A DNA stretch of 64,000 bases, from the NCBI RefSeq assembly GCF_005280255.1, contig NZ_CP040018.1:186001-250000 (forward strand), given 5' to 3'. Shown here piece after piece: positions 44,816-54,093 of the stretch (its first letter is position 1; every line of letters starts with the position of its first letter). Origin of the DNA: Arthrobacter sp. 24S4-2. Lineage in GTDB: Bacteria; Actinomycetota; Actinomycetes; Actinomycetales; Micrococcaceae. The notes beneath the pieces are model-generated. The model was given only the letters and a program-made list of their open reading frames with translations. It ran no database searches and was not told the DNA's origin. The position numbers and the translations under genes were made by a program.

Positions 44816-45190
44816 TCATGAAGGCGCTGCCCAAGGAGCTCGACGACGCCGCCCAGATCGACGGCTGCGGACCCTTCCGGAGCTTCCTGCGGGTCATCCT
44901 GCCCCTGTGCGTTCCGGCCCTGGCCACCACCGCGATCTTCACGTTCATCTCCACCTGGAACGAGTTCTTCGGCCCCTGCCCTACATCCAAGAACCAGGAC
45001 CTGTACACCGTTCCGCTGGCGCTAAGGGCCTTCATGGACTCCGAAGGACAAAGCTTGTGGGGCCAATGTTCGCCATGCCCGTGCTGTCCATCCGGCCCAT
45101 CATCGGCTTCTTCATCGCCGGCCAGAGATACCTCGGCAACCGCCGTCATAGTGGCCACGCCAGCGCTGACGCTGGCGTGGCCACTATGGA
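44813..45190 (+). pseudogene. 3' fragment of a sugar ABC transporter permease
   Basis: The start of this piece encodes a MalG-type permease tail (LPKELDDAAQIDGCGPFRSF, FTFISTWNEFFGP, DLYTVPLALRAFMDSEGQ). After SLWG the frame is lost and PMFAMPVLSIRPIIGFFIAGQRYL continues in another frame. It abuts the LacI fragment back-to-back, so a deletion or inversion fused two gene ends. A 19-bp hairpin closes the patch. Confidence 0.75.
45147..45188. repeat. Perfect 19-bp inverted repeat with a four-base loop
   Basis: CATAGTGGCCACGCCAGCG (45147-45165) is followed by CTGA and its exact reverse complement (45170-45188). No T-tract follows, so it is not a clear terminator. It marks the end of the decayed permease fragment, 56 bases before the ice-binding gene end. 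Confidence 0.8.
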
Positions 45191-45244
45191 TTCAGCATGA
45201 AATCTGGAATGAAAAGAAGCTCCAATTGCCGATCAGTCGGTGAG

Positions 45245-46018
45245 CTACAATTGCCGGCCGAAGGCCGGGGTGGTGGTGATGGTGTTGCTGTCCAGGGTGA
45301 CCGCGCCGTTCAGTGCCAGCGCACGGCCTTCAATGGCCACGCCGGTTGTCACCGTGATCGATGCGAGTGCCATGATCGTGCCCGCGATCGAGGACGCCGT
45401 GCCCAGAGTCGCGGAACTGCCGACTTGCCAGAAGACGTGGGACGACTGGGCGCCGTCGATCAGCTTGACGTGGCTGGCCGAGGCTGTGGTGAGCATGGAT
45501 CCCATCTGGAAGATGAAGACCGCCTCCGGATCGCCCTGACCATCCAGTGTCAGTGTCCCGCTTAGCGCGAGCGAACTTGCGGAGCTATAGACTCCGGCGC
45601 TGAGGGTGCGGCCCACCAGGTCCCCCGCGACCGTCTCGGTCGGGGTGCGGCCGGCGGCATCATTGTAGGCGGCCTGCAGGTCCGCATGCGCGGCGCCGGC
45701 CTGCACATCGGCGGAGTGGGTGGTGCCATCCAGGGTGCCCGGCGGGAATCCCGTGATCGCGGTTCCCGGACTGACTCCCAGGTCCCCGCCAAGGTTTGTC
45801 GGACCGGTATTGGTCACCGTCGAAGCACCCAAAACCGAGAAATTCGCCGCAGTACCCAGCCCCACCATCGCACCCGAGGCATGGGCCGGGGAGGGCGTTG
45901 ACAGAAGGCCCGCAAACAGTAGGGCGCATGTCAGCGCGGCGGCGCAGACAACCACTGTCCAACGGGTCGTTCCGGGACCTTCAGCAGCTTTGGTCCGAAG
46001 AATATTGCTAAACATCAT
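45245..46018 (-). CDS. Secreted ice-binding protein (DUF3494 family)
   Basis: The 257-residue protein has a signal peptide ending near TPSPAHASG and a DUF3494 ice-binding beta-solenoid: VGLGTAANFSVLGASTVTNTG, GDLGVSPGTAITGFPPG, AVFIFQMGS and FWQVGSSATLG. Such proteins bind ice, inhibit recrystallisation or anchor cells to ice. The start is at the Met-Met pair (46018) behind GGGGGAAG. It is a lone gene between a decayed patch and the arabinofuranosidase, suggesting acquisition by transfer (inference). Confidence 0.9.
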   Translation of the reverse strand: MMFSNILRTKAAEGPGTTRWTVVVCAAALTCALLFAGLLSTPSPAHASGAMVGLGTAANFSVLGASTVTNTGPTNLGGDLGVSPGTAITGFPPGTLDGTTHSADVQAGAAHADLQAAYNDAAGRTPTETVAGDLVGRTLSAGVYSSASSLALSGTLTLDGQGDPEAVFIFQMGSMLTTASASHVKLIDGAQSSHVFWQVGSSATLGTASSIAGTIMALASITVTTGVAIEGRALALNGAVTLDSNTITTTPAFGRQL

Positions 46019-46535
46019 GGTCTTCCCCCAGGTTGACTGCCCCCGCGGGTTTTCCGCCGGAGACTCATAGTGATCAATACGTTGTGTTGGGACGGGGCGT
46101 TGATTAAGCCGCAATCAGCCCTGTTTGCCGGTGCTTCGACGATTCCGGGCATGCTTGCGCCCGCTCTGGTCTGGGAGAGCTGCGCGATCGCGCTGGCTTG
46201 TTGAAGAAGTCGCCGGATACCGGCTTCCGGCCCGCCGTTAATTACTGGATCGCTGCGTAGGAGCGACCCTAGAGAATACGTTCCGTGGCCCCCACCATGA
46301 ACGAATATCACCAACGACGTGGTGTGTAGGCCCCCACGCTGAACCTCATCCAGGATGAAGTCAATAGCTCGGACCGTCCAGAACGGCCGGACAGGCTAGC
46401 CGCCGGAAAGCCGGGTTCCGGACGCCATCAGCGCCCCGACCCGGCGTGTCCACGGCGTTCCCTTGACTGCGGCGGCTCTTGCATCAAGAATGGTGTTCTA
46501 TAACGTTGTAGAAAACTAGAAACGAGGACGTTTAC
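46019..46535. other. Intergenic region between ice-binding and arabinofuranosidase genes
   Basis: These 517 bases separate divergent genes. Apart from the LacI-type operator at 46496-46513 I see no gene, repeat or RNA. The middle part (about 46100-46400) lacks coding character and could hold the cold-related leader of the ice-binding gene. Confidence 0.4.
46496..46513. promoter_or_regulatory. LacI-type operator before the arabinofuranosidase gene
   Basis: TTCTATAACGTTGTAGAA is a near-perfect 18-base dyad centred on AACGTT, 22 bases before the gene start. Its 16-base core recurs at 49227 and 63040, all before glycosidase genes. Confidence 0.85.
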
Positions 46536-48071
46536 GTGGGCACTTCCGAACAGGCCACTGCAAAAATCACCCTTGATCCCGCCTTCACCGTGGGGCCCGT
46601 CCGGCGCCGCACCTTCGGCGCCTTCGTTGAGCACCTGGGCCGCTGCGTCTACACCGGGATCTTCGAGCCGGGCCACCCGAAGGCCGACGGGGACGGCTTC
46701 CGGACCGACGTCCTGGAACTCACCCGTGAACTGGGTGTATCCACGGTCCGCTACCCGGGCGGCAACTTCGTCTCCGGCTACCGCTGGGAAGACGGCGTGG
46801 GGCCTGTGGAGCAGCGGCCGGCGCGCCTTGACCTCGCCTGGCATTCCACCGACCCCAACCACGTGGGCGTGGACGAGTTCGCCAAATGGTCCGCCAAGGC
46901 CGGCGTTGAGCCCATGATGGCGGTGAACCTCGGCACCCGGGGGACCCAGGAAGCCCTGGACCTGCTGGAATACTGCAACATCGATGGCGGCACCGCCTTC
47001 TCCGACCGGCGCAGGGCCAACGGGGCCGAAAATGGCTACGGCATCAGGATGTGGTGCCTCGGCAACGAGATGGACGGCTTCTGGCAGATCGGCCACAAGA
47101 ACGCAACGGAGTACGGCCGGCTGGCGGCTGACACCGCCCGTGCCATGCGGATGGTGGAGCCGGACCTGGAGCTGGTGGCCTGCGGAAGCTCCGCCCCCGG
47201 CATGCCCACGTTCGGCAAGTGGGAGCGGGTGGTGCTGACCGAAACGTACGACCTGGTGGACCTGATCTCCGCGCACCAGTACTTCGAGGACTTCGGCGAC
47301 CTGCAGGAACACCTCTCGTCCGGCCACCGGATGGAGGCGTTCATCAAGGACATCGTGGCCCACATCGACCACGTGAAGTCGGTCAAGAAGTCCGCCAAGC
47401 AGGTCAACATCTCCTTCGACGAGTGGAACGTCTGGCACATGAGCCGCGACGAGTCGAAGGCCCCCACCGGCAAGGACTGGCCCGTTGCCCCCGTCCTGCT
47501 GGAGGACCGCTACACGGTGGCGGACGCTGTCGTCGTCGGCGACCTCCTCGTCACCCTCCTCCGGAACACGGACCGCGTCCACTCCGCCAGCCTGGCGCAG
47601 CTGGTCAACGTCATTGCCCCGATCATGACCGAACCCGGCGGCCGCGCCTGGAAGCAGACCACCTTCCACCCGTTTGCCCTGACGTCCCGCCATGCCAAGG
47701 GCACGGTGCTGCAGCTCGCCGTCGAGTCCCCGCTGCTCAGCGGCCGCAAGACCGCGGACTTCGCCGCCCTGTCCGCCGTGGCCACCTTCGATGCCGACGC
47801 CGGCGAGGCCGTGGTGTTCGCCGTCAACCGTTCGGCCACGGACGCGCTGACGCTGGACGCCGCCGTCGCCGGGCTGGGGAACGCCAAGGTTGTTGAGGCA
47901 GTCACGTACGCGAACAAGGACCCGTATTGGCAGGCGACGGCGGATGACTCCACCTCGGTGCTGCCTGGCGGGAACGTCAGTGTAAAGCTCGACGGCGGCC
48001 GGCTCACCGCCGAGCTTCCGGCAGTGTCCTGGAGCATGATCCGCCTGTCCGTAGACGGGGCCGGTAGCTAG
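46536..48071 (+). CDS. abfA: Alpha-L-arabinofuranosidase (GH51)
   Basis: The 511-residue intracellular enzyme releases L-arabinose from arabino-oligosaccharides. GH51 catalytic residues are visible: the acid/base Glu in CLGNEMDGFWQ and the nucleophile Glu in SFDEWNVW. No signal peptide, so it acts on imported oligomers. Starts with GTG behind CGAGGACG. Its product feeds araBDA. Confidence 0.95.
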   Translation: MGTSEQATAKITLDPAFTVGPVRRRTFGAFVEHLGRCVYTGIFEPGHPKADGDGFRTDVLELTRELGVSTVRYPGGNFVSGYRWEDGVGPVEQRPARLDLAWHSTDPNHVGVDEFAKWSAKAGVEPMMAVNLGTRGTQEALDLLEYCNIDGGTAFSDRRRANGAENGYGIRMWCLGNEMDGFWQIGHKNATEYGRLAADTARAMRMVEPDLELVACGSSAPGMPTFGKWERVVLTETYDLVDLISAHQYFEDFGDLQEHLSSGHRMEAFIKDIVAHIDHVKSVKKSAKQVNISFDEWNVWHMSRDESKAPTGKDWPVAPVLLEDRYTVADAVVVGDLLVTLLRNTDRVHSASLAQLVNVIAPIMTEPGGRAWKQTTFHPFALTSRHAKGTVLQLAVESPLLSGRKTADFAALSAVATFDADAGEAVVFAVNRSATDALTLDAAVAGLGNAKVVEAVTYANKDPYWQATADDSTSVLPGGNVSVKLDGGRLTAELPAVSWSMIRLSVDGAGS

Positions 48072-48086
48072 GCACGGCGCCGGAAG

Positions 48087-49140
48087 CTAGCTGTCCAACA
48101 GCGCCGGATCGAGGTGGACGGGGGCGTCCAGGTCGCGAGAGCAGACCAGGACGTCCCCTTCCACGTGCAGCCGGGCCGCGTGGATGCTGGTGCGCTGTTC
48201 CCGGATGGCGCGTTCGGGGTGGTCCAGACCGTTCACCATCCCGGTGTCCTGCCACTCCGGATGCGTGAAGTAGAAGATGTAGGCGTGGTCGCCCTGGGTG
48301 ACCACATCCGCGTGCCGCCCGTACGTGGCGTCGTCCGCGCAGGCGCCGGGGTGTCCAGGATGAGGCCGTTGTTGGTTTCCTGCCGGGCCCAGGCGAGGCC
48401 GTCCGCCGAGCGGTGCACGGCCTGGCCGCGCCACTCGTCCACCACCATCCAGTGCCAGCCGCCCAGCCGGAACACGTTGGGACCCTCATGGGCGGGCGGC
48501 CCGATCACCTGCCCCTCGGCATGCCAGTGGCCACCCGTAAGCGGGCGTCCGGTGCGTCCGACGGCGGTGCTGCCGCTGCCGCCGCCCGTTTCTTCCCGGA
48601 GGGCCGGTTCTTCCCAGACCGCCGACCACGTGGTGGAACCGTCCACCTCGTCCTTGAACCACAGTCGGGGCGCCCGTCCGCCACCACGGCGAAGGCGGCG
48701 TCGATCACGTTCTCGGAGCCGACGTCCACCCGTGCTTCGAACTCCCAGTGCTCCAGGTCCGTGCTGGTGAAGTGCACCAGGCGGCGCTCGGTCTGCTCCG
48801 CCCACGTGCCGGGTGCGCCGGCGCCCCACGTCAGGAACATGTGGTAGCTGCCGTCGTGCCACACCACTTCCGGCGCCCAGTGCGTGTTCAGGCTTGGGGC
48901 TACTTCCGGATCGAGGCCCTCCACCACGCCCCGGTACTGCCAGCTGGCCCCGGCATCCGTGGATACTGCGATCCCGATCCTGGTGCCCGTGATCCAATCC
49001 ACGCCACCGGTGGTCAGCGTGGCCCGGCGGGCTGTGTAGAACATCCACCACTCCGCCGTGCCGCGCCGGTGGATCACCGTAGGATCGGCCGCGCCGTCGA
49101 ACACCGGGCAGCGGAAGAGCGAAGAGGAGGCGCATGGCAT
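48087..49140 (-). pseudogene. GH43-type glycosidase, two frameshifts at G-runs
   Basis: Three frames together make one protein of about 350 residues. It starts MPCASSSLFRCPVFDGAADPTV, with WWMFYTARRATL and NTHWAPEVVWHDGSYHMFLT from a five-bladed propeller hydrolase, and ends in YIFYFTHPEWQDTG. One extra G at 48667-48670 and one at 48348-48351 restores the whole frame, so sequencing error is likely. It is divergent from a LacI gene, with the shared operator between them. Probably arabinosidase or xylosidase; not certain. Confidence 0.8.
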
Positions 49141-49226
49141 GGCATTTTCCTTGCTGATGATCGGCGCCAGTGGTGGGCGGGCTGTTGACTCGGAGCTCTG
49201 GAACCGGACGCTGCAGAACGAAGCGA

Positions 49227-49242
49227 TTCTATAACGTTGTAT
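49227..49242. promoter_or_regulatory. LacI-type operator between GH43 and LacI genes
   Basis: TTCTATAACGTTGTAT repeats the core found before the arabinofuranosidase gene. A weaker copy, TCTGCAACGATGTAGC, lies at 49273-49288 close to the LacI start, suggesting autoregulation. Confidence 0.8.
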
Positions 49243-49319
49243 ACGTTGCGGACAGGGCAAAACCGGAACGCATCTGCAACGATGTAGCTGAAAGTATTGA
49301 CCGGGAAAGGGTGTCACCT

Positions 49320-50324
49320 GTGGCTGTGACCATGAACGATGTTGCGCGTGCCGCCGGCGTCTCGCTAAAGACTGTGTCCAATGTGCTCAATGACTATGAG
49401 TTCATCCGGCCCGCCACCAAGCAGAAGGTGCTGGACGCCATCGCCGAGCTGGGGTACGAGGCCAACCTGACGGCCCGCAGCCTCCGTTCCGGAAAAACCC
49501 GCATGCTTGGGCTGGTGCTGTCCGACCTGTCCGTGCCCTACTACGCGGAGCTCGCGTCCCGGCTGATGACGGTGGCGTCCGGCCGGGGCTACCGCGTCCT
49601 GGTGGAGCAGTCCGGCGCAACCGCCGGCCATGAACTGAGCGCACTCCAGGGCCCCTTCCGCCAGCTGACGGACGGGCTGCTGTTCACCCCGCTGGCCCTG
49701 GACGCCGGGACCATCGCCGCGCAGCAGGGCAGCAAGCCGATCGTGATGCTCGGCGAACACATCGCGGATCCGCACTTCGACCTCGTGACCATGAAAAACG
49801 CCGAGGCCGCCGAGGCGATCACAGCCCACCTCCTGGCCGGCGGCCGCCGACGGATTGCCGTCCTCGGCGCGGCGGCAGGGGACACCACCGACAGCCCCGG
49901 CCTTCGCCTGAACGGCTACCGGAAGGCCTTGGAGGCCGCAGGGTCTGAGTTCGATCCCTCCCTGGTGGTGCCGTGCGAGTGGCGCCGTGACGGCGGGGCC
50001 TCAGCCGTCGGCGGCCTGGTGGGCAGCGGAGTCCGCTTCGACGCCGTCTTTGGCCTCAATGACGCCATTGCGCTTGGTGCCATGCACGAGCTCCTGATCC
50101 GCGGCATCAAGGTCCCGGACGACGTGGCAGTGGCTGGCTTTGATGACATCGACGAGGCCCGCTTTGCGACGCCGCCCCTCACCACGGTGTCCCCCGGGAT
50201 GGCGGAAATCGCGGAGCGGTCCGTCAACCTCCTCATCGACCGGATCGAAGGCGTGGCTACCGTGCCCCAGGGGCTTCATGTGGAAGCGGGCTTCGAGCTG
50301 AAAGTCCGGGACTCGGCCCCTTAG
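49320..50324 (+). CDS. LacI-family regulator of the hemicellulase regulon
   Basis: The 334-residue repressor has a helix-turn-helix (TMNDVARAAGVSLKTVSNVL at the N-terminus) and an effector domain ending in VAGFDDIDEARFATPPLTTV. GTG 49320 gives good spacing to GGGAAAGG; GTG 49311 is possible. It probably binds the TATAACGTTGTA operators before GH43, GH51 and GH27 genes (inference from position and identity of sites). Confidence 0.92.
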   Translation: MAVTMNDVARAAGVSLKTVSNVLNDYEFIRPATKQKVLDAIAELGYEANLTARSLRSGKTRMLGLVLSDLSVPYYAELASRLMTVASGRGYRVLVEQSGATAGHELSALQGPFRQLTDGLLFTPLALDAGTIAAQQGSKPIVMLGEHIADPHFDLVTMKNAEAAEAITAHLLAGGRRRIAVLGAAAGDTTDSPGLRLNGYRKALEAAGSEFDPSLVVPCEWRRDGGASAVGGLVGSGVRFDAVFGLNDAIALGAMHELLIRGIKVPDDVAVAGFDDIDEARFATPPLTTVSPGMAEIAERSVNLLIDRIEGVATVPQGLHVEAGFELKVRDSAP

Positions 50325-50499
50325 GGGCGGGAATTGGCGGCCAGGACCGGGCCGGGACCCAGCCCCCTACGGTCCGGGCCGGGGCCGGGCGCTGAGGACC
50401 GGCCCCTGCGGACGCGGCGAAACCAGGACGCGGACGTAACGTACGGCCAATTAGCGCACGTTTGAGTTGCTTAATTCGCACCCTTGGGCGATCCTCTTA

Positions 50500-50518
50500 T
50501 GAGGCAAGCCTAACCTTG
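50500..50518. promoter_or_regulatory. DtxR/IdeR-type iron box before efeUOB
   Basis: TGAGGCAAGCCTAACCTTG matches 14 of 19 positions of the actinobacterial iron-box consensus TTAGGTTAGCCTAACCTAA. It ends 25 bases before the efeU start, so iron repression by a DtxR-family regulator is expected. Confidence 0.75.
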
Positions 50519-50543
50519 GCTGCGATATCTGAGGCTCTACGTA

Positions 50544-51397
50544 ATGACAGCAAACTATTTAATCGGCCTGCGCGAAGGCCTTGAGGCAACACTCGTCGTC
50601 GTCCTTCTGATGGCCTACCTCCTCAAGACCGGGCGGCAGCACCTGCTTCCCCGGCTCTGGGTTGGCGTCGGAGTGGCCGTTGCCGCGTCCGTCGGGTTCG
50701 GGGCGCTGCTCACCTTCGGCCCGCGCGGGCTCACCTTCGAGGCGCAGGAAGCCATCGGCGGGAGCCTCTCCGTCGTCGCGGTGGCTCTGGTGACCTGGAT
50801 GGTGTTCTGGATGGCCCGCACCGCCCGGACGCTTGGCACCGAACTCCGCTCGCAGGTGGACAGGTCGGCGGGTGGCGCCGGCTGGGGGCTGGCCGTCGTT
50901 GCCGCCCTGGCAGTGGGCCGGGAAGGCCTCGAAACTGCGCTGTTCCTGTGGGCTGCCGCCCAGGCCACCGGACAGTCGGCAACACCGCTGCTCGGAGCCT
51001 TGCTGGGACTGGCCACCGCCGTAGTGCTCGGCTTCCTGCTGCACCGGGGGTCCTCAGGATCAACCTGGGGGCGTTCTTCACCTGGAGCGGCGTCGCGCTC
51101 ATCGTGATCGCCGGCGGCGTTCTGGCCTACGCTGTCCACGACTTCCAGGAAGCCGGACTCCTCCCCGGCCTCCACAACCTGGCCTTCGACGTGTCGGCCG
51201 CTGTCCCGCCGTCGTCCTGGTATGGAACGGTGCTCAAGGGCACCCTGAATTTCTCGCCCGCCACCACCTGGCTGGAAGCAGCGGCCTGGCTGCTGTACGT
51301 CCCGGCCGTGTTGTTCTTCTACCTTCGTTCCCACCGCCGCGCCCGCGCCGCATCGCAGGCCATTACAGCCTCGCGGACTGCCGTCCCGGCGGCCTGA
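50544..51397 (+). pseudogene. efeU: Iron permease EfeU (FTR1 family), frameshifted at a G-run
   Basis: EfeU is the membrane permease of the EfeUOB ferrous/ferric uptake system. Both REGLE iron-binding motifs are present (LREGLEATLVV, GREGLETALFLW), with seven expected helices. The frame breaks at GGGGG (51046-51050). One extra G restores HRGVLRINLGAFFTWSGV and the rest, giving about 284 residues. Likely a sequencing error. First gene of efeUOB behind an iron box. Confidence 0.9.
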
Positions 51398-51430
51398 CCC
51401 CCACTCCCGCACCCCCAAAGGAACACCTCC

Positions 51431-52659
51431 ATGCCCAGCCCCAGCCTGCCCAAATCCGACAACTCAGCAGCAGCCCGCACGCCCGGCCACCGGCGGGGCA
51501 CTGCCGGCCGCCTGGCCGCGGCAGCCGCCGTCATCGTCCTTCCCCTGACGATGGCTGCCTGCACGGACAACGCTGCGCCGTCATCGTCCGCCGGGTCTGC
51601 CGGCCCGATCCAGGTCACCAGCACCAGTGACGCCTGCAAGGTGTCCACGACGTCCGCCACGAGCGGCAACCTCACCTTCGCCGTCCAGAACGACGGCGGG
51701 CAGGTCACCGAGTTCTATCTGCTGGCAGAGGACGGCCTGCGGATCCTGGGCGAGGTGGAAAACATCGGGCCGGGACTGACCCGGAACCTTGTGGTCACGG
51801 TCCCGGCCGGAAAGTACACCACCGCCTGCAAGCCCGGCATGGAAGGTGACGGCATCCGGTCCGGCTTCGAGGTGACCCAATCCGGCAGCCAGCCCGCGGT
51901 GGACAGCGACCTGAAAGCACTCACCGACCAGGGGACGGCCCAGTACCTGGCCTACGTCAAGGACCAGACGGAGCAACTGCTGACCAGCACCAAGAAGTTC
52001 GCCGAAGCCTACGCGTCCGGCGATGCTGCCGCCGCCAAGGGCTCTACGCCGCAACGCGCATGCACTGGGAGCGGATCGAGCCGGTGGCCGAGTCCTTCGG
52101 CGACCTTGATCCCAAGCTGGACGCCCGCGAGGCCGACCTTGCCTTGGGCGAGGAATGGACCGGCTGGCACCGCGCCGAAAAGGACCTCTTCCCGCCGGCA
52201 GGGTTCCAGGCGCTGAGCGCAGCGGACCGTGAAAAGCTGGCCGCCCAACTGGTGGCTGACACCGAGGAACTGGCCAAGCGCACGCGCACCGTTGAGCTCA
52301 CTGCCGACAAACTGGGCAACGGCGCCAAGGAACTGCTGGACGAAGTAGCCACCGGCAAAGTCACGGGTGAAGAGGAAATCTGGTCCCACACCGACCTCTG
52401 GGACTTCCAGGCCAACGTGGACGGCGCGCGGATCGCCTTCGAAAACCTCAAGCCGGTGCTGGAGCAGAAGGACCCGGAGCTTGCCAAGAGCCTCGATACG
52501 AAATTCGCCGCGCTGCAGGCCGAACTGCAGACCCACGCCAAGGGCGACGGCTTTGCCTACTACAACGAGCTGACCCCGGAGCAGATCCAGCGCCTCGCCG
52601 CCCTGGTGGATTCGCTCGGAGAGCCGTTGTCCAACCTCACCTCGGCAGTAGTGCTGTGA
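51431..52659 (+). pseudogene. efeO: Iron uptake lipoprotein EfeO, frameshifted at a G-run
   Basis: EfeO passes iron to EfeU. It has a lipoprotein signal (LTMAAC), a cupredoxin-like N-terminal domain and a C-terminal M75-like helical domain with HWERIEPVAESFGDLDP and the later DLWDFQANVDGA. The frame breaks at GGG (52039-52041); one extra G restores AAAKGLYAATRMHWERIEP. About 409 residues when restored. Confidence 0.9.
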
Positions 52660-54086
52660 CGGGCTGCCCTTTCGGCCACGGCCCGGACGGCGAGCAGGGC
52701 GGCGGCCAGCGGGACACCGCCCCGGCCGCCGTCGCCGCCGGCTCGGCTGACGGCGCCGGCTCGGCTGGCGGCGCCGCCAATGGGGGAGCGGCCAGCGATG
52801 CGGGGGCCGGGCGCGGCGTGTCCCGCCGGCGCATGCTCTCCTTCGCCGGCGTAGGAGGCGCCGGGGCGCTTGCCGGCCTGGCTGCCGGGCTGCTGGGGCG
52901 CGACGCCGTCTTCGCGGCAGTGCCTGCCGCCGAGGCGCCGGCCGATGACACTGTTCCGTTCCACGGGGAACGCCAGGCTGGAATCACGACGGCGGCGCAG
53001 GACCGCCTGCACATGGCCGCCTTCGATGTCATCACAGAGGACCGCAAGGACCTGGTCCGGCTCCTCAAGGACTGGACTGCCGCTGCGGAGGCCATGACGC
53101 AGGGCCGGGAAACCGGCGAAACCGGCGCGGCCGGCGGCTCCTACGATGCCCCGCCGCAGGACACCGGCGAGGCAATGGGCCTCAGCGCCGGAAAACTCAC
53201 CGTGACCTTCGGCTTCGGTGCCAGCCTGTTCGAAAAGGACGGGAAGGCACGGTTCGGGCTCGAGGGCCGTCGCCCCGAGGCCCTGATCGACCTGCCGCAT
53301 TTCCCGGGCGATGACCTGCAGGCAGGGCGCAGCGGCGGAGACATCATTGTGCAGGCATGCGCCGACGACCCCCAGGTTGCCGTGCACGCCATCCGCAACC
53401 TGGCCCGGCTGGGCTTCGGGAAGGTCCGCGTCCGCTGGTCCCAGCTGGGTTTCGGGCGCACGGCCTCCACGTCCCGGGCGCAGCAGACGCCGCGCAACCT
53501 TTTCGGCTTCAAGGACGGCACCAACAACCTCAAGGCCGAAGACACGGACCTGCTGGAAAACCACGTCTGGGCGGAGGCCGGCACCGGGCCGGGCGAAGCC
53601 TGGATGCAGGGCGGAAGCTACCTGGTGGCCCGCCGCATCCGGATGCACATCGAGATCTGGGACCGCACATCGCTGGGCGAGCAGGAAGCCCTGATCGGAC
53701 GGACCAAGGCCGAGGGCGCTCCGCTGTCCGGCGGCAAGGAATTCACCGCCCCGGACTTCAATATCAAGGGGAAGGACGGCGAACCCCTGATGGGCATCGA
53801 TTCGCATGTCCGTCTGGCCCATGCGGACCAGAACGGCGGCGTCAGGATGCTGCGGCGAGGGTACAACTACACGGACGGTTCCGACGGCCTGGGGCACCTC
53901 GACGCCGGCCTGTTCTTCATCGCCTTCGTCAGGGATCCGCGCACGCACTACGTGCCCATGCAGATGGCAATGGCCAAGCAGGACACGCTGGCGGTGGAGT
54001 ACCTCAAGCACACCGGCTCCGCGCTGGCCGCGGTGCCGCCGGGCATCAAGCCCGGCGGCTTCATCGGCGAAGGCCTGTTCAGCTGA
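52656..54086 (+). CDS. efeB: Deferrochelatase/Dyp-type peroxidase EfeB
   Basis: The 476-residue haem peroxidase has a twin-arginine signal (SRRRMLSFAGVGGAGALAG) and the DyP motif GFKDGTNN (GxxDG, distal Asp), plus the C-terminal DAGLFFIAFVRDPR. It is exported by Tat and may oxidise ferrous iron or release iron from haem. It starts at a GTG overlapping the efeO stop (GTGA). Last gene of efeUOB. Confidence 0.94.
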   Translation: MTGCPFGHGPDGEQGGGQRDTAPAAVAAGSADGAGSAGGAANGGAASDAGAGRGVSRRRMLSFAGVGGAGALAGLAAGLLGRDAVFAAVPAAEAPADDTVPFHGERQAGITTAAQDRLHMAAFDVITEDRKDLVRLLKDWTAAAEAMTQGRETGETGAAGGSYDAPPQDTGEAMGLSAGKLTVTFGFGASLFEKDGKARFGLEGRRPEALIDLPHFPGDDLQAGRSGGDIIVQACADDPQVAVHAIRNLARLGFGKVRVRWSQLGFGRTASTSRAQQTPRNLFGFKDGTNNLKAEDTDLLENHVWAEAGTGPGEAWMQGGSYLVARRIRMHIEIWDRTSLGEQEALIGRTKAEGAPLSGGKEFTAPDFNIKGKDGEPLMGIDSHVRLAHADQNGGVRMLRRGYNYTDGSDGLGHLDAGLFFIAFVRDPRTHYVPMQMAMAKQDTLAVEYLKHTGSALAAVPPGIKPGGFIGEGLFS

Positions 54087-54093
54087 CCGCGCC

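Noticed and set aside
44500..46500. Insertion sequence or transposase as cause of the decayed patch
   Set aside because: No transposase homology, terminal repeats or target duplications were seen apart from the single hairpin.
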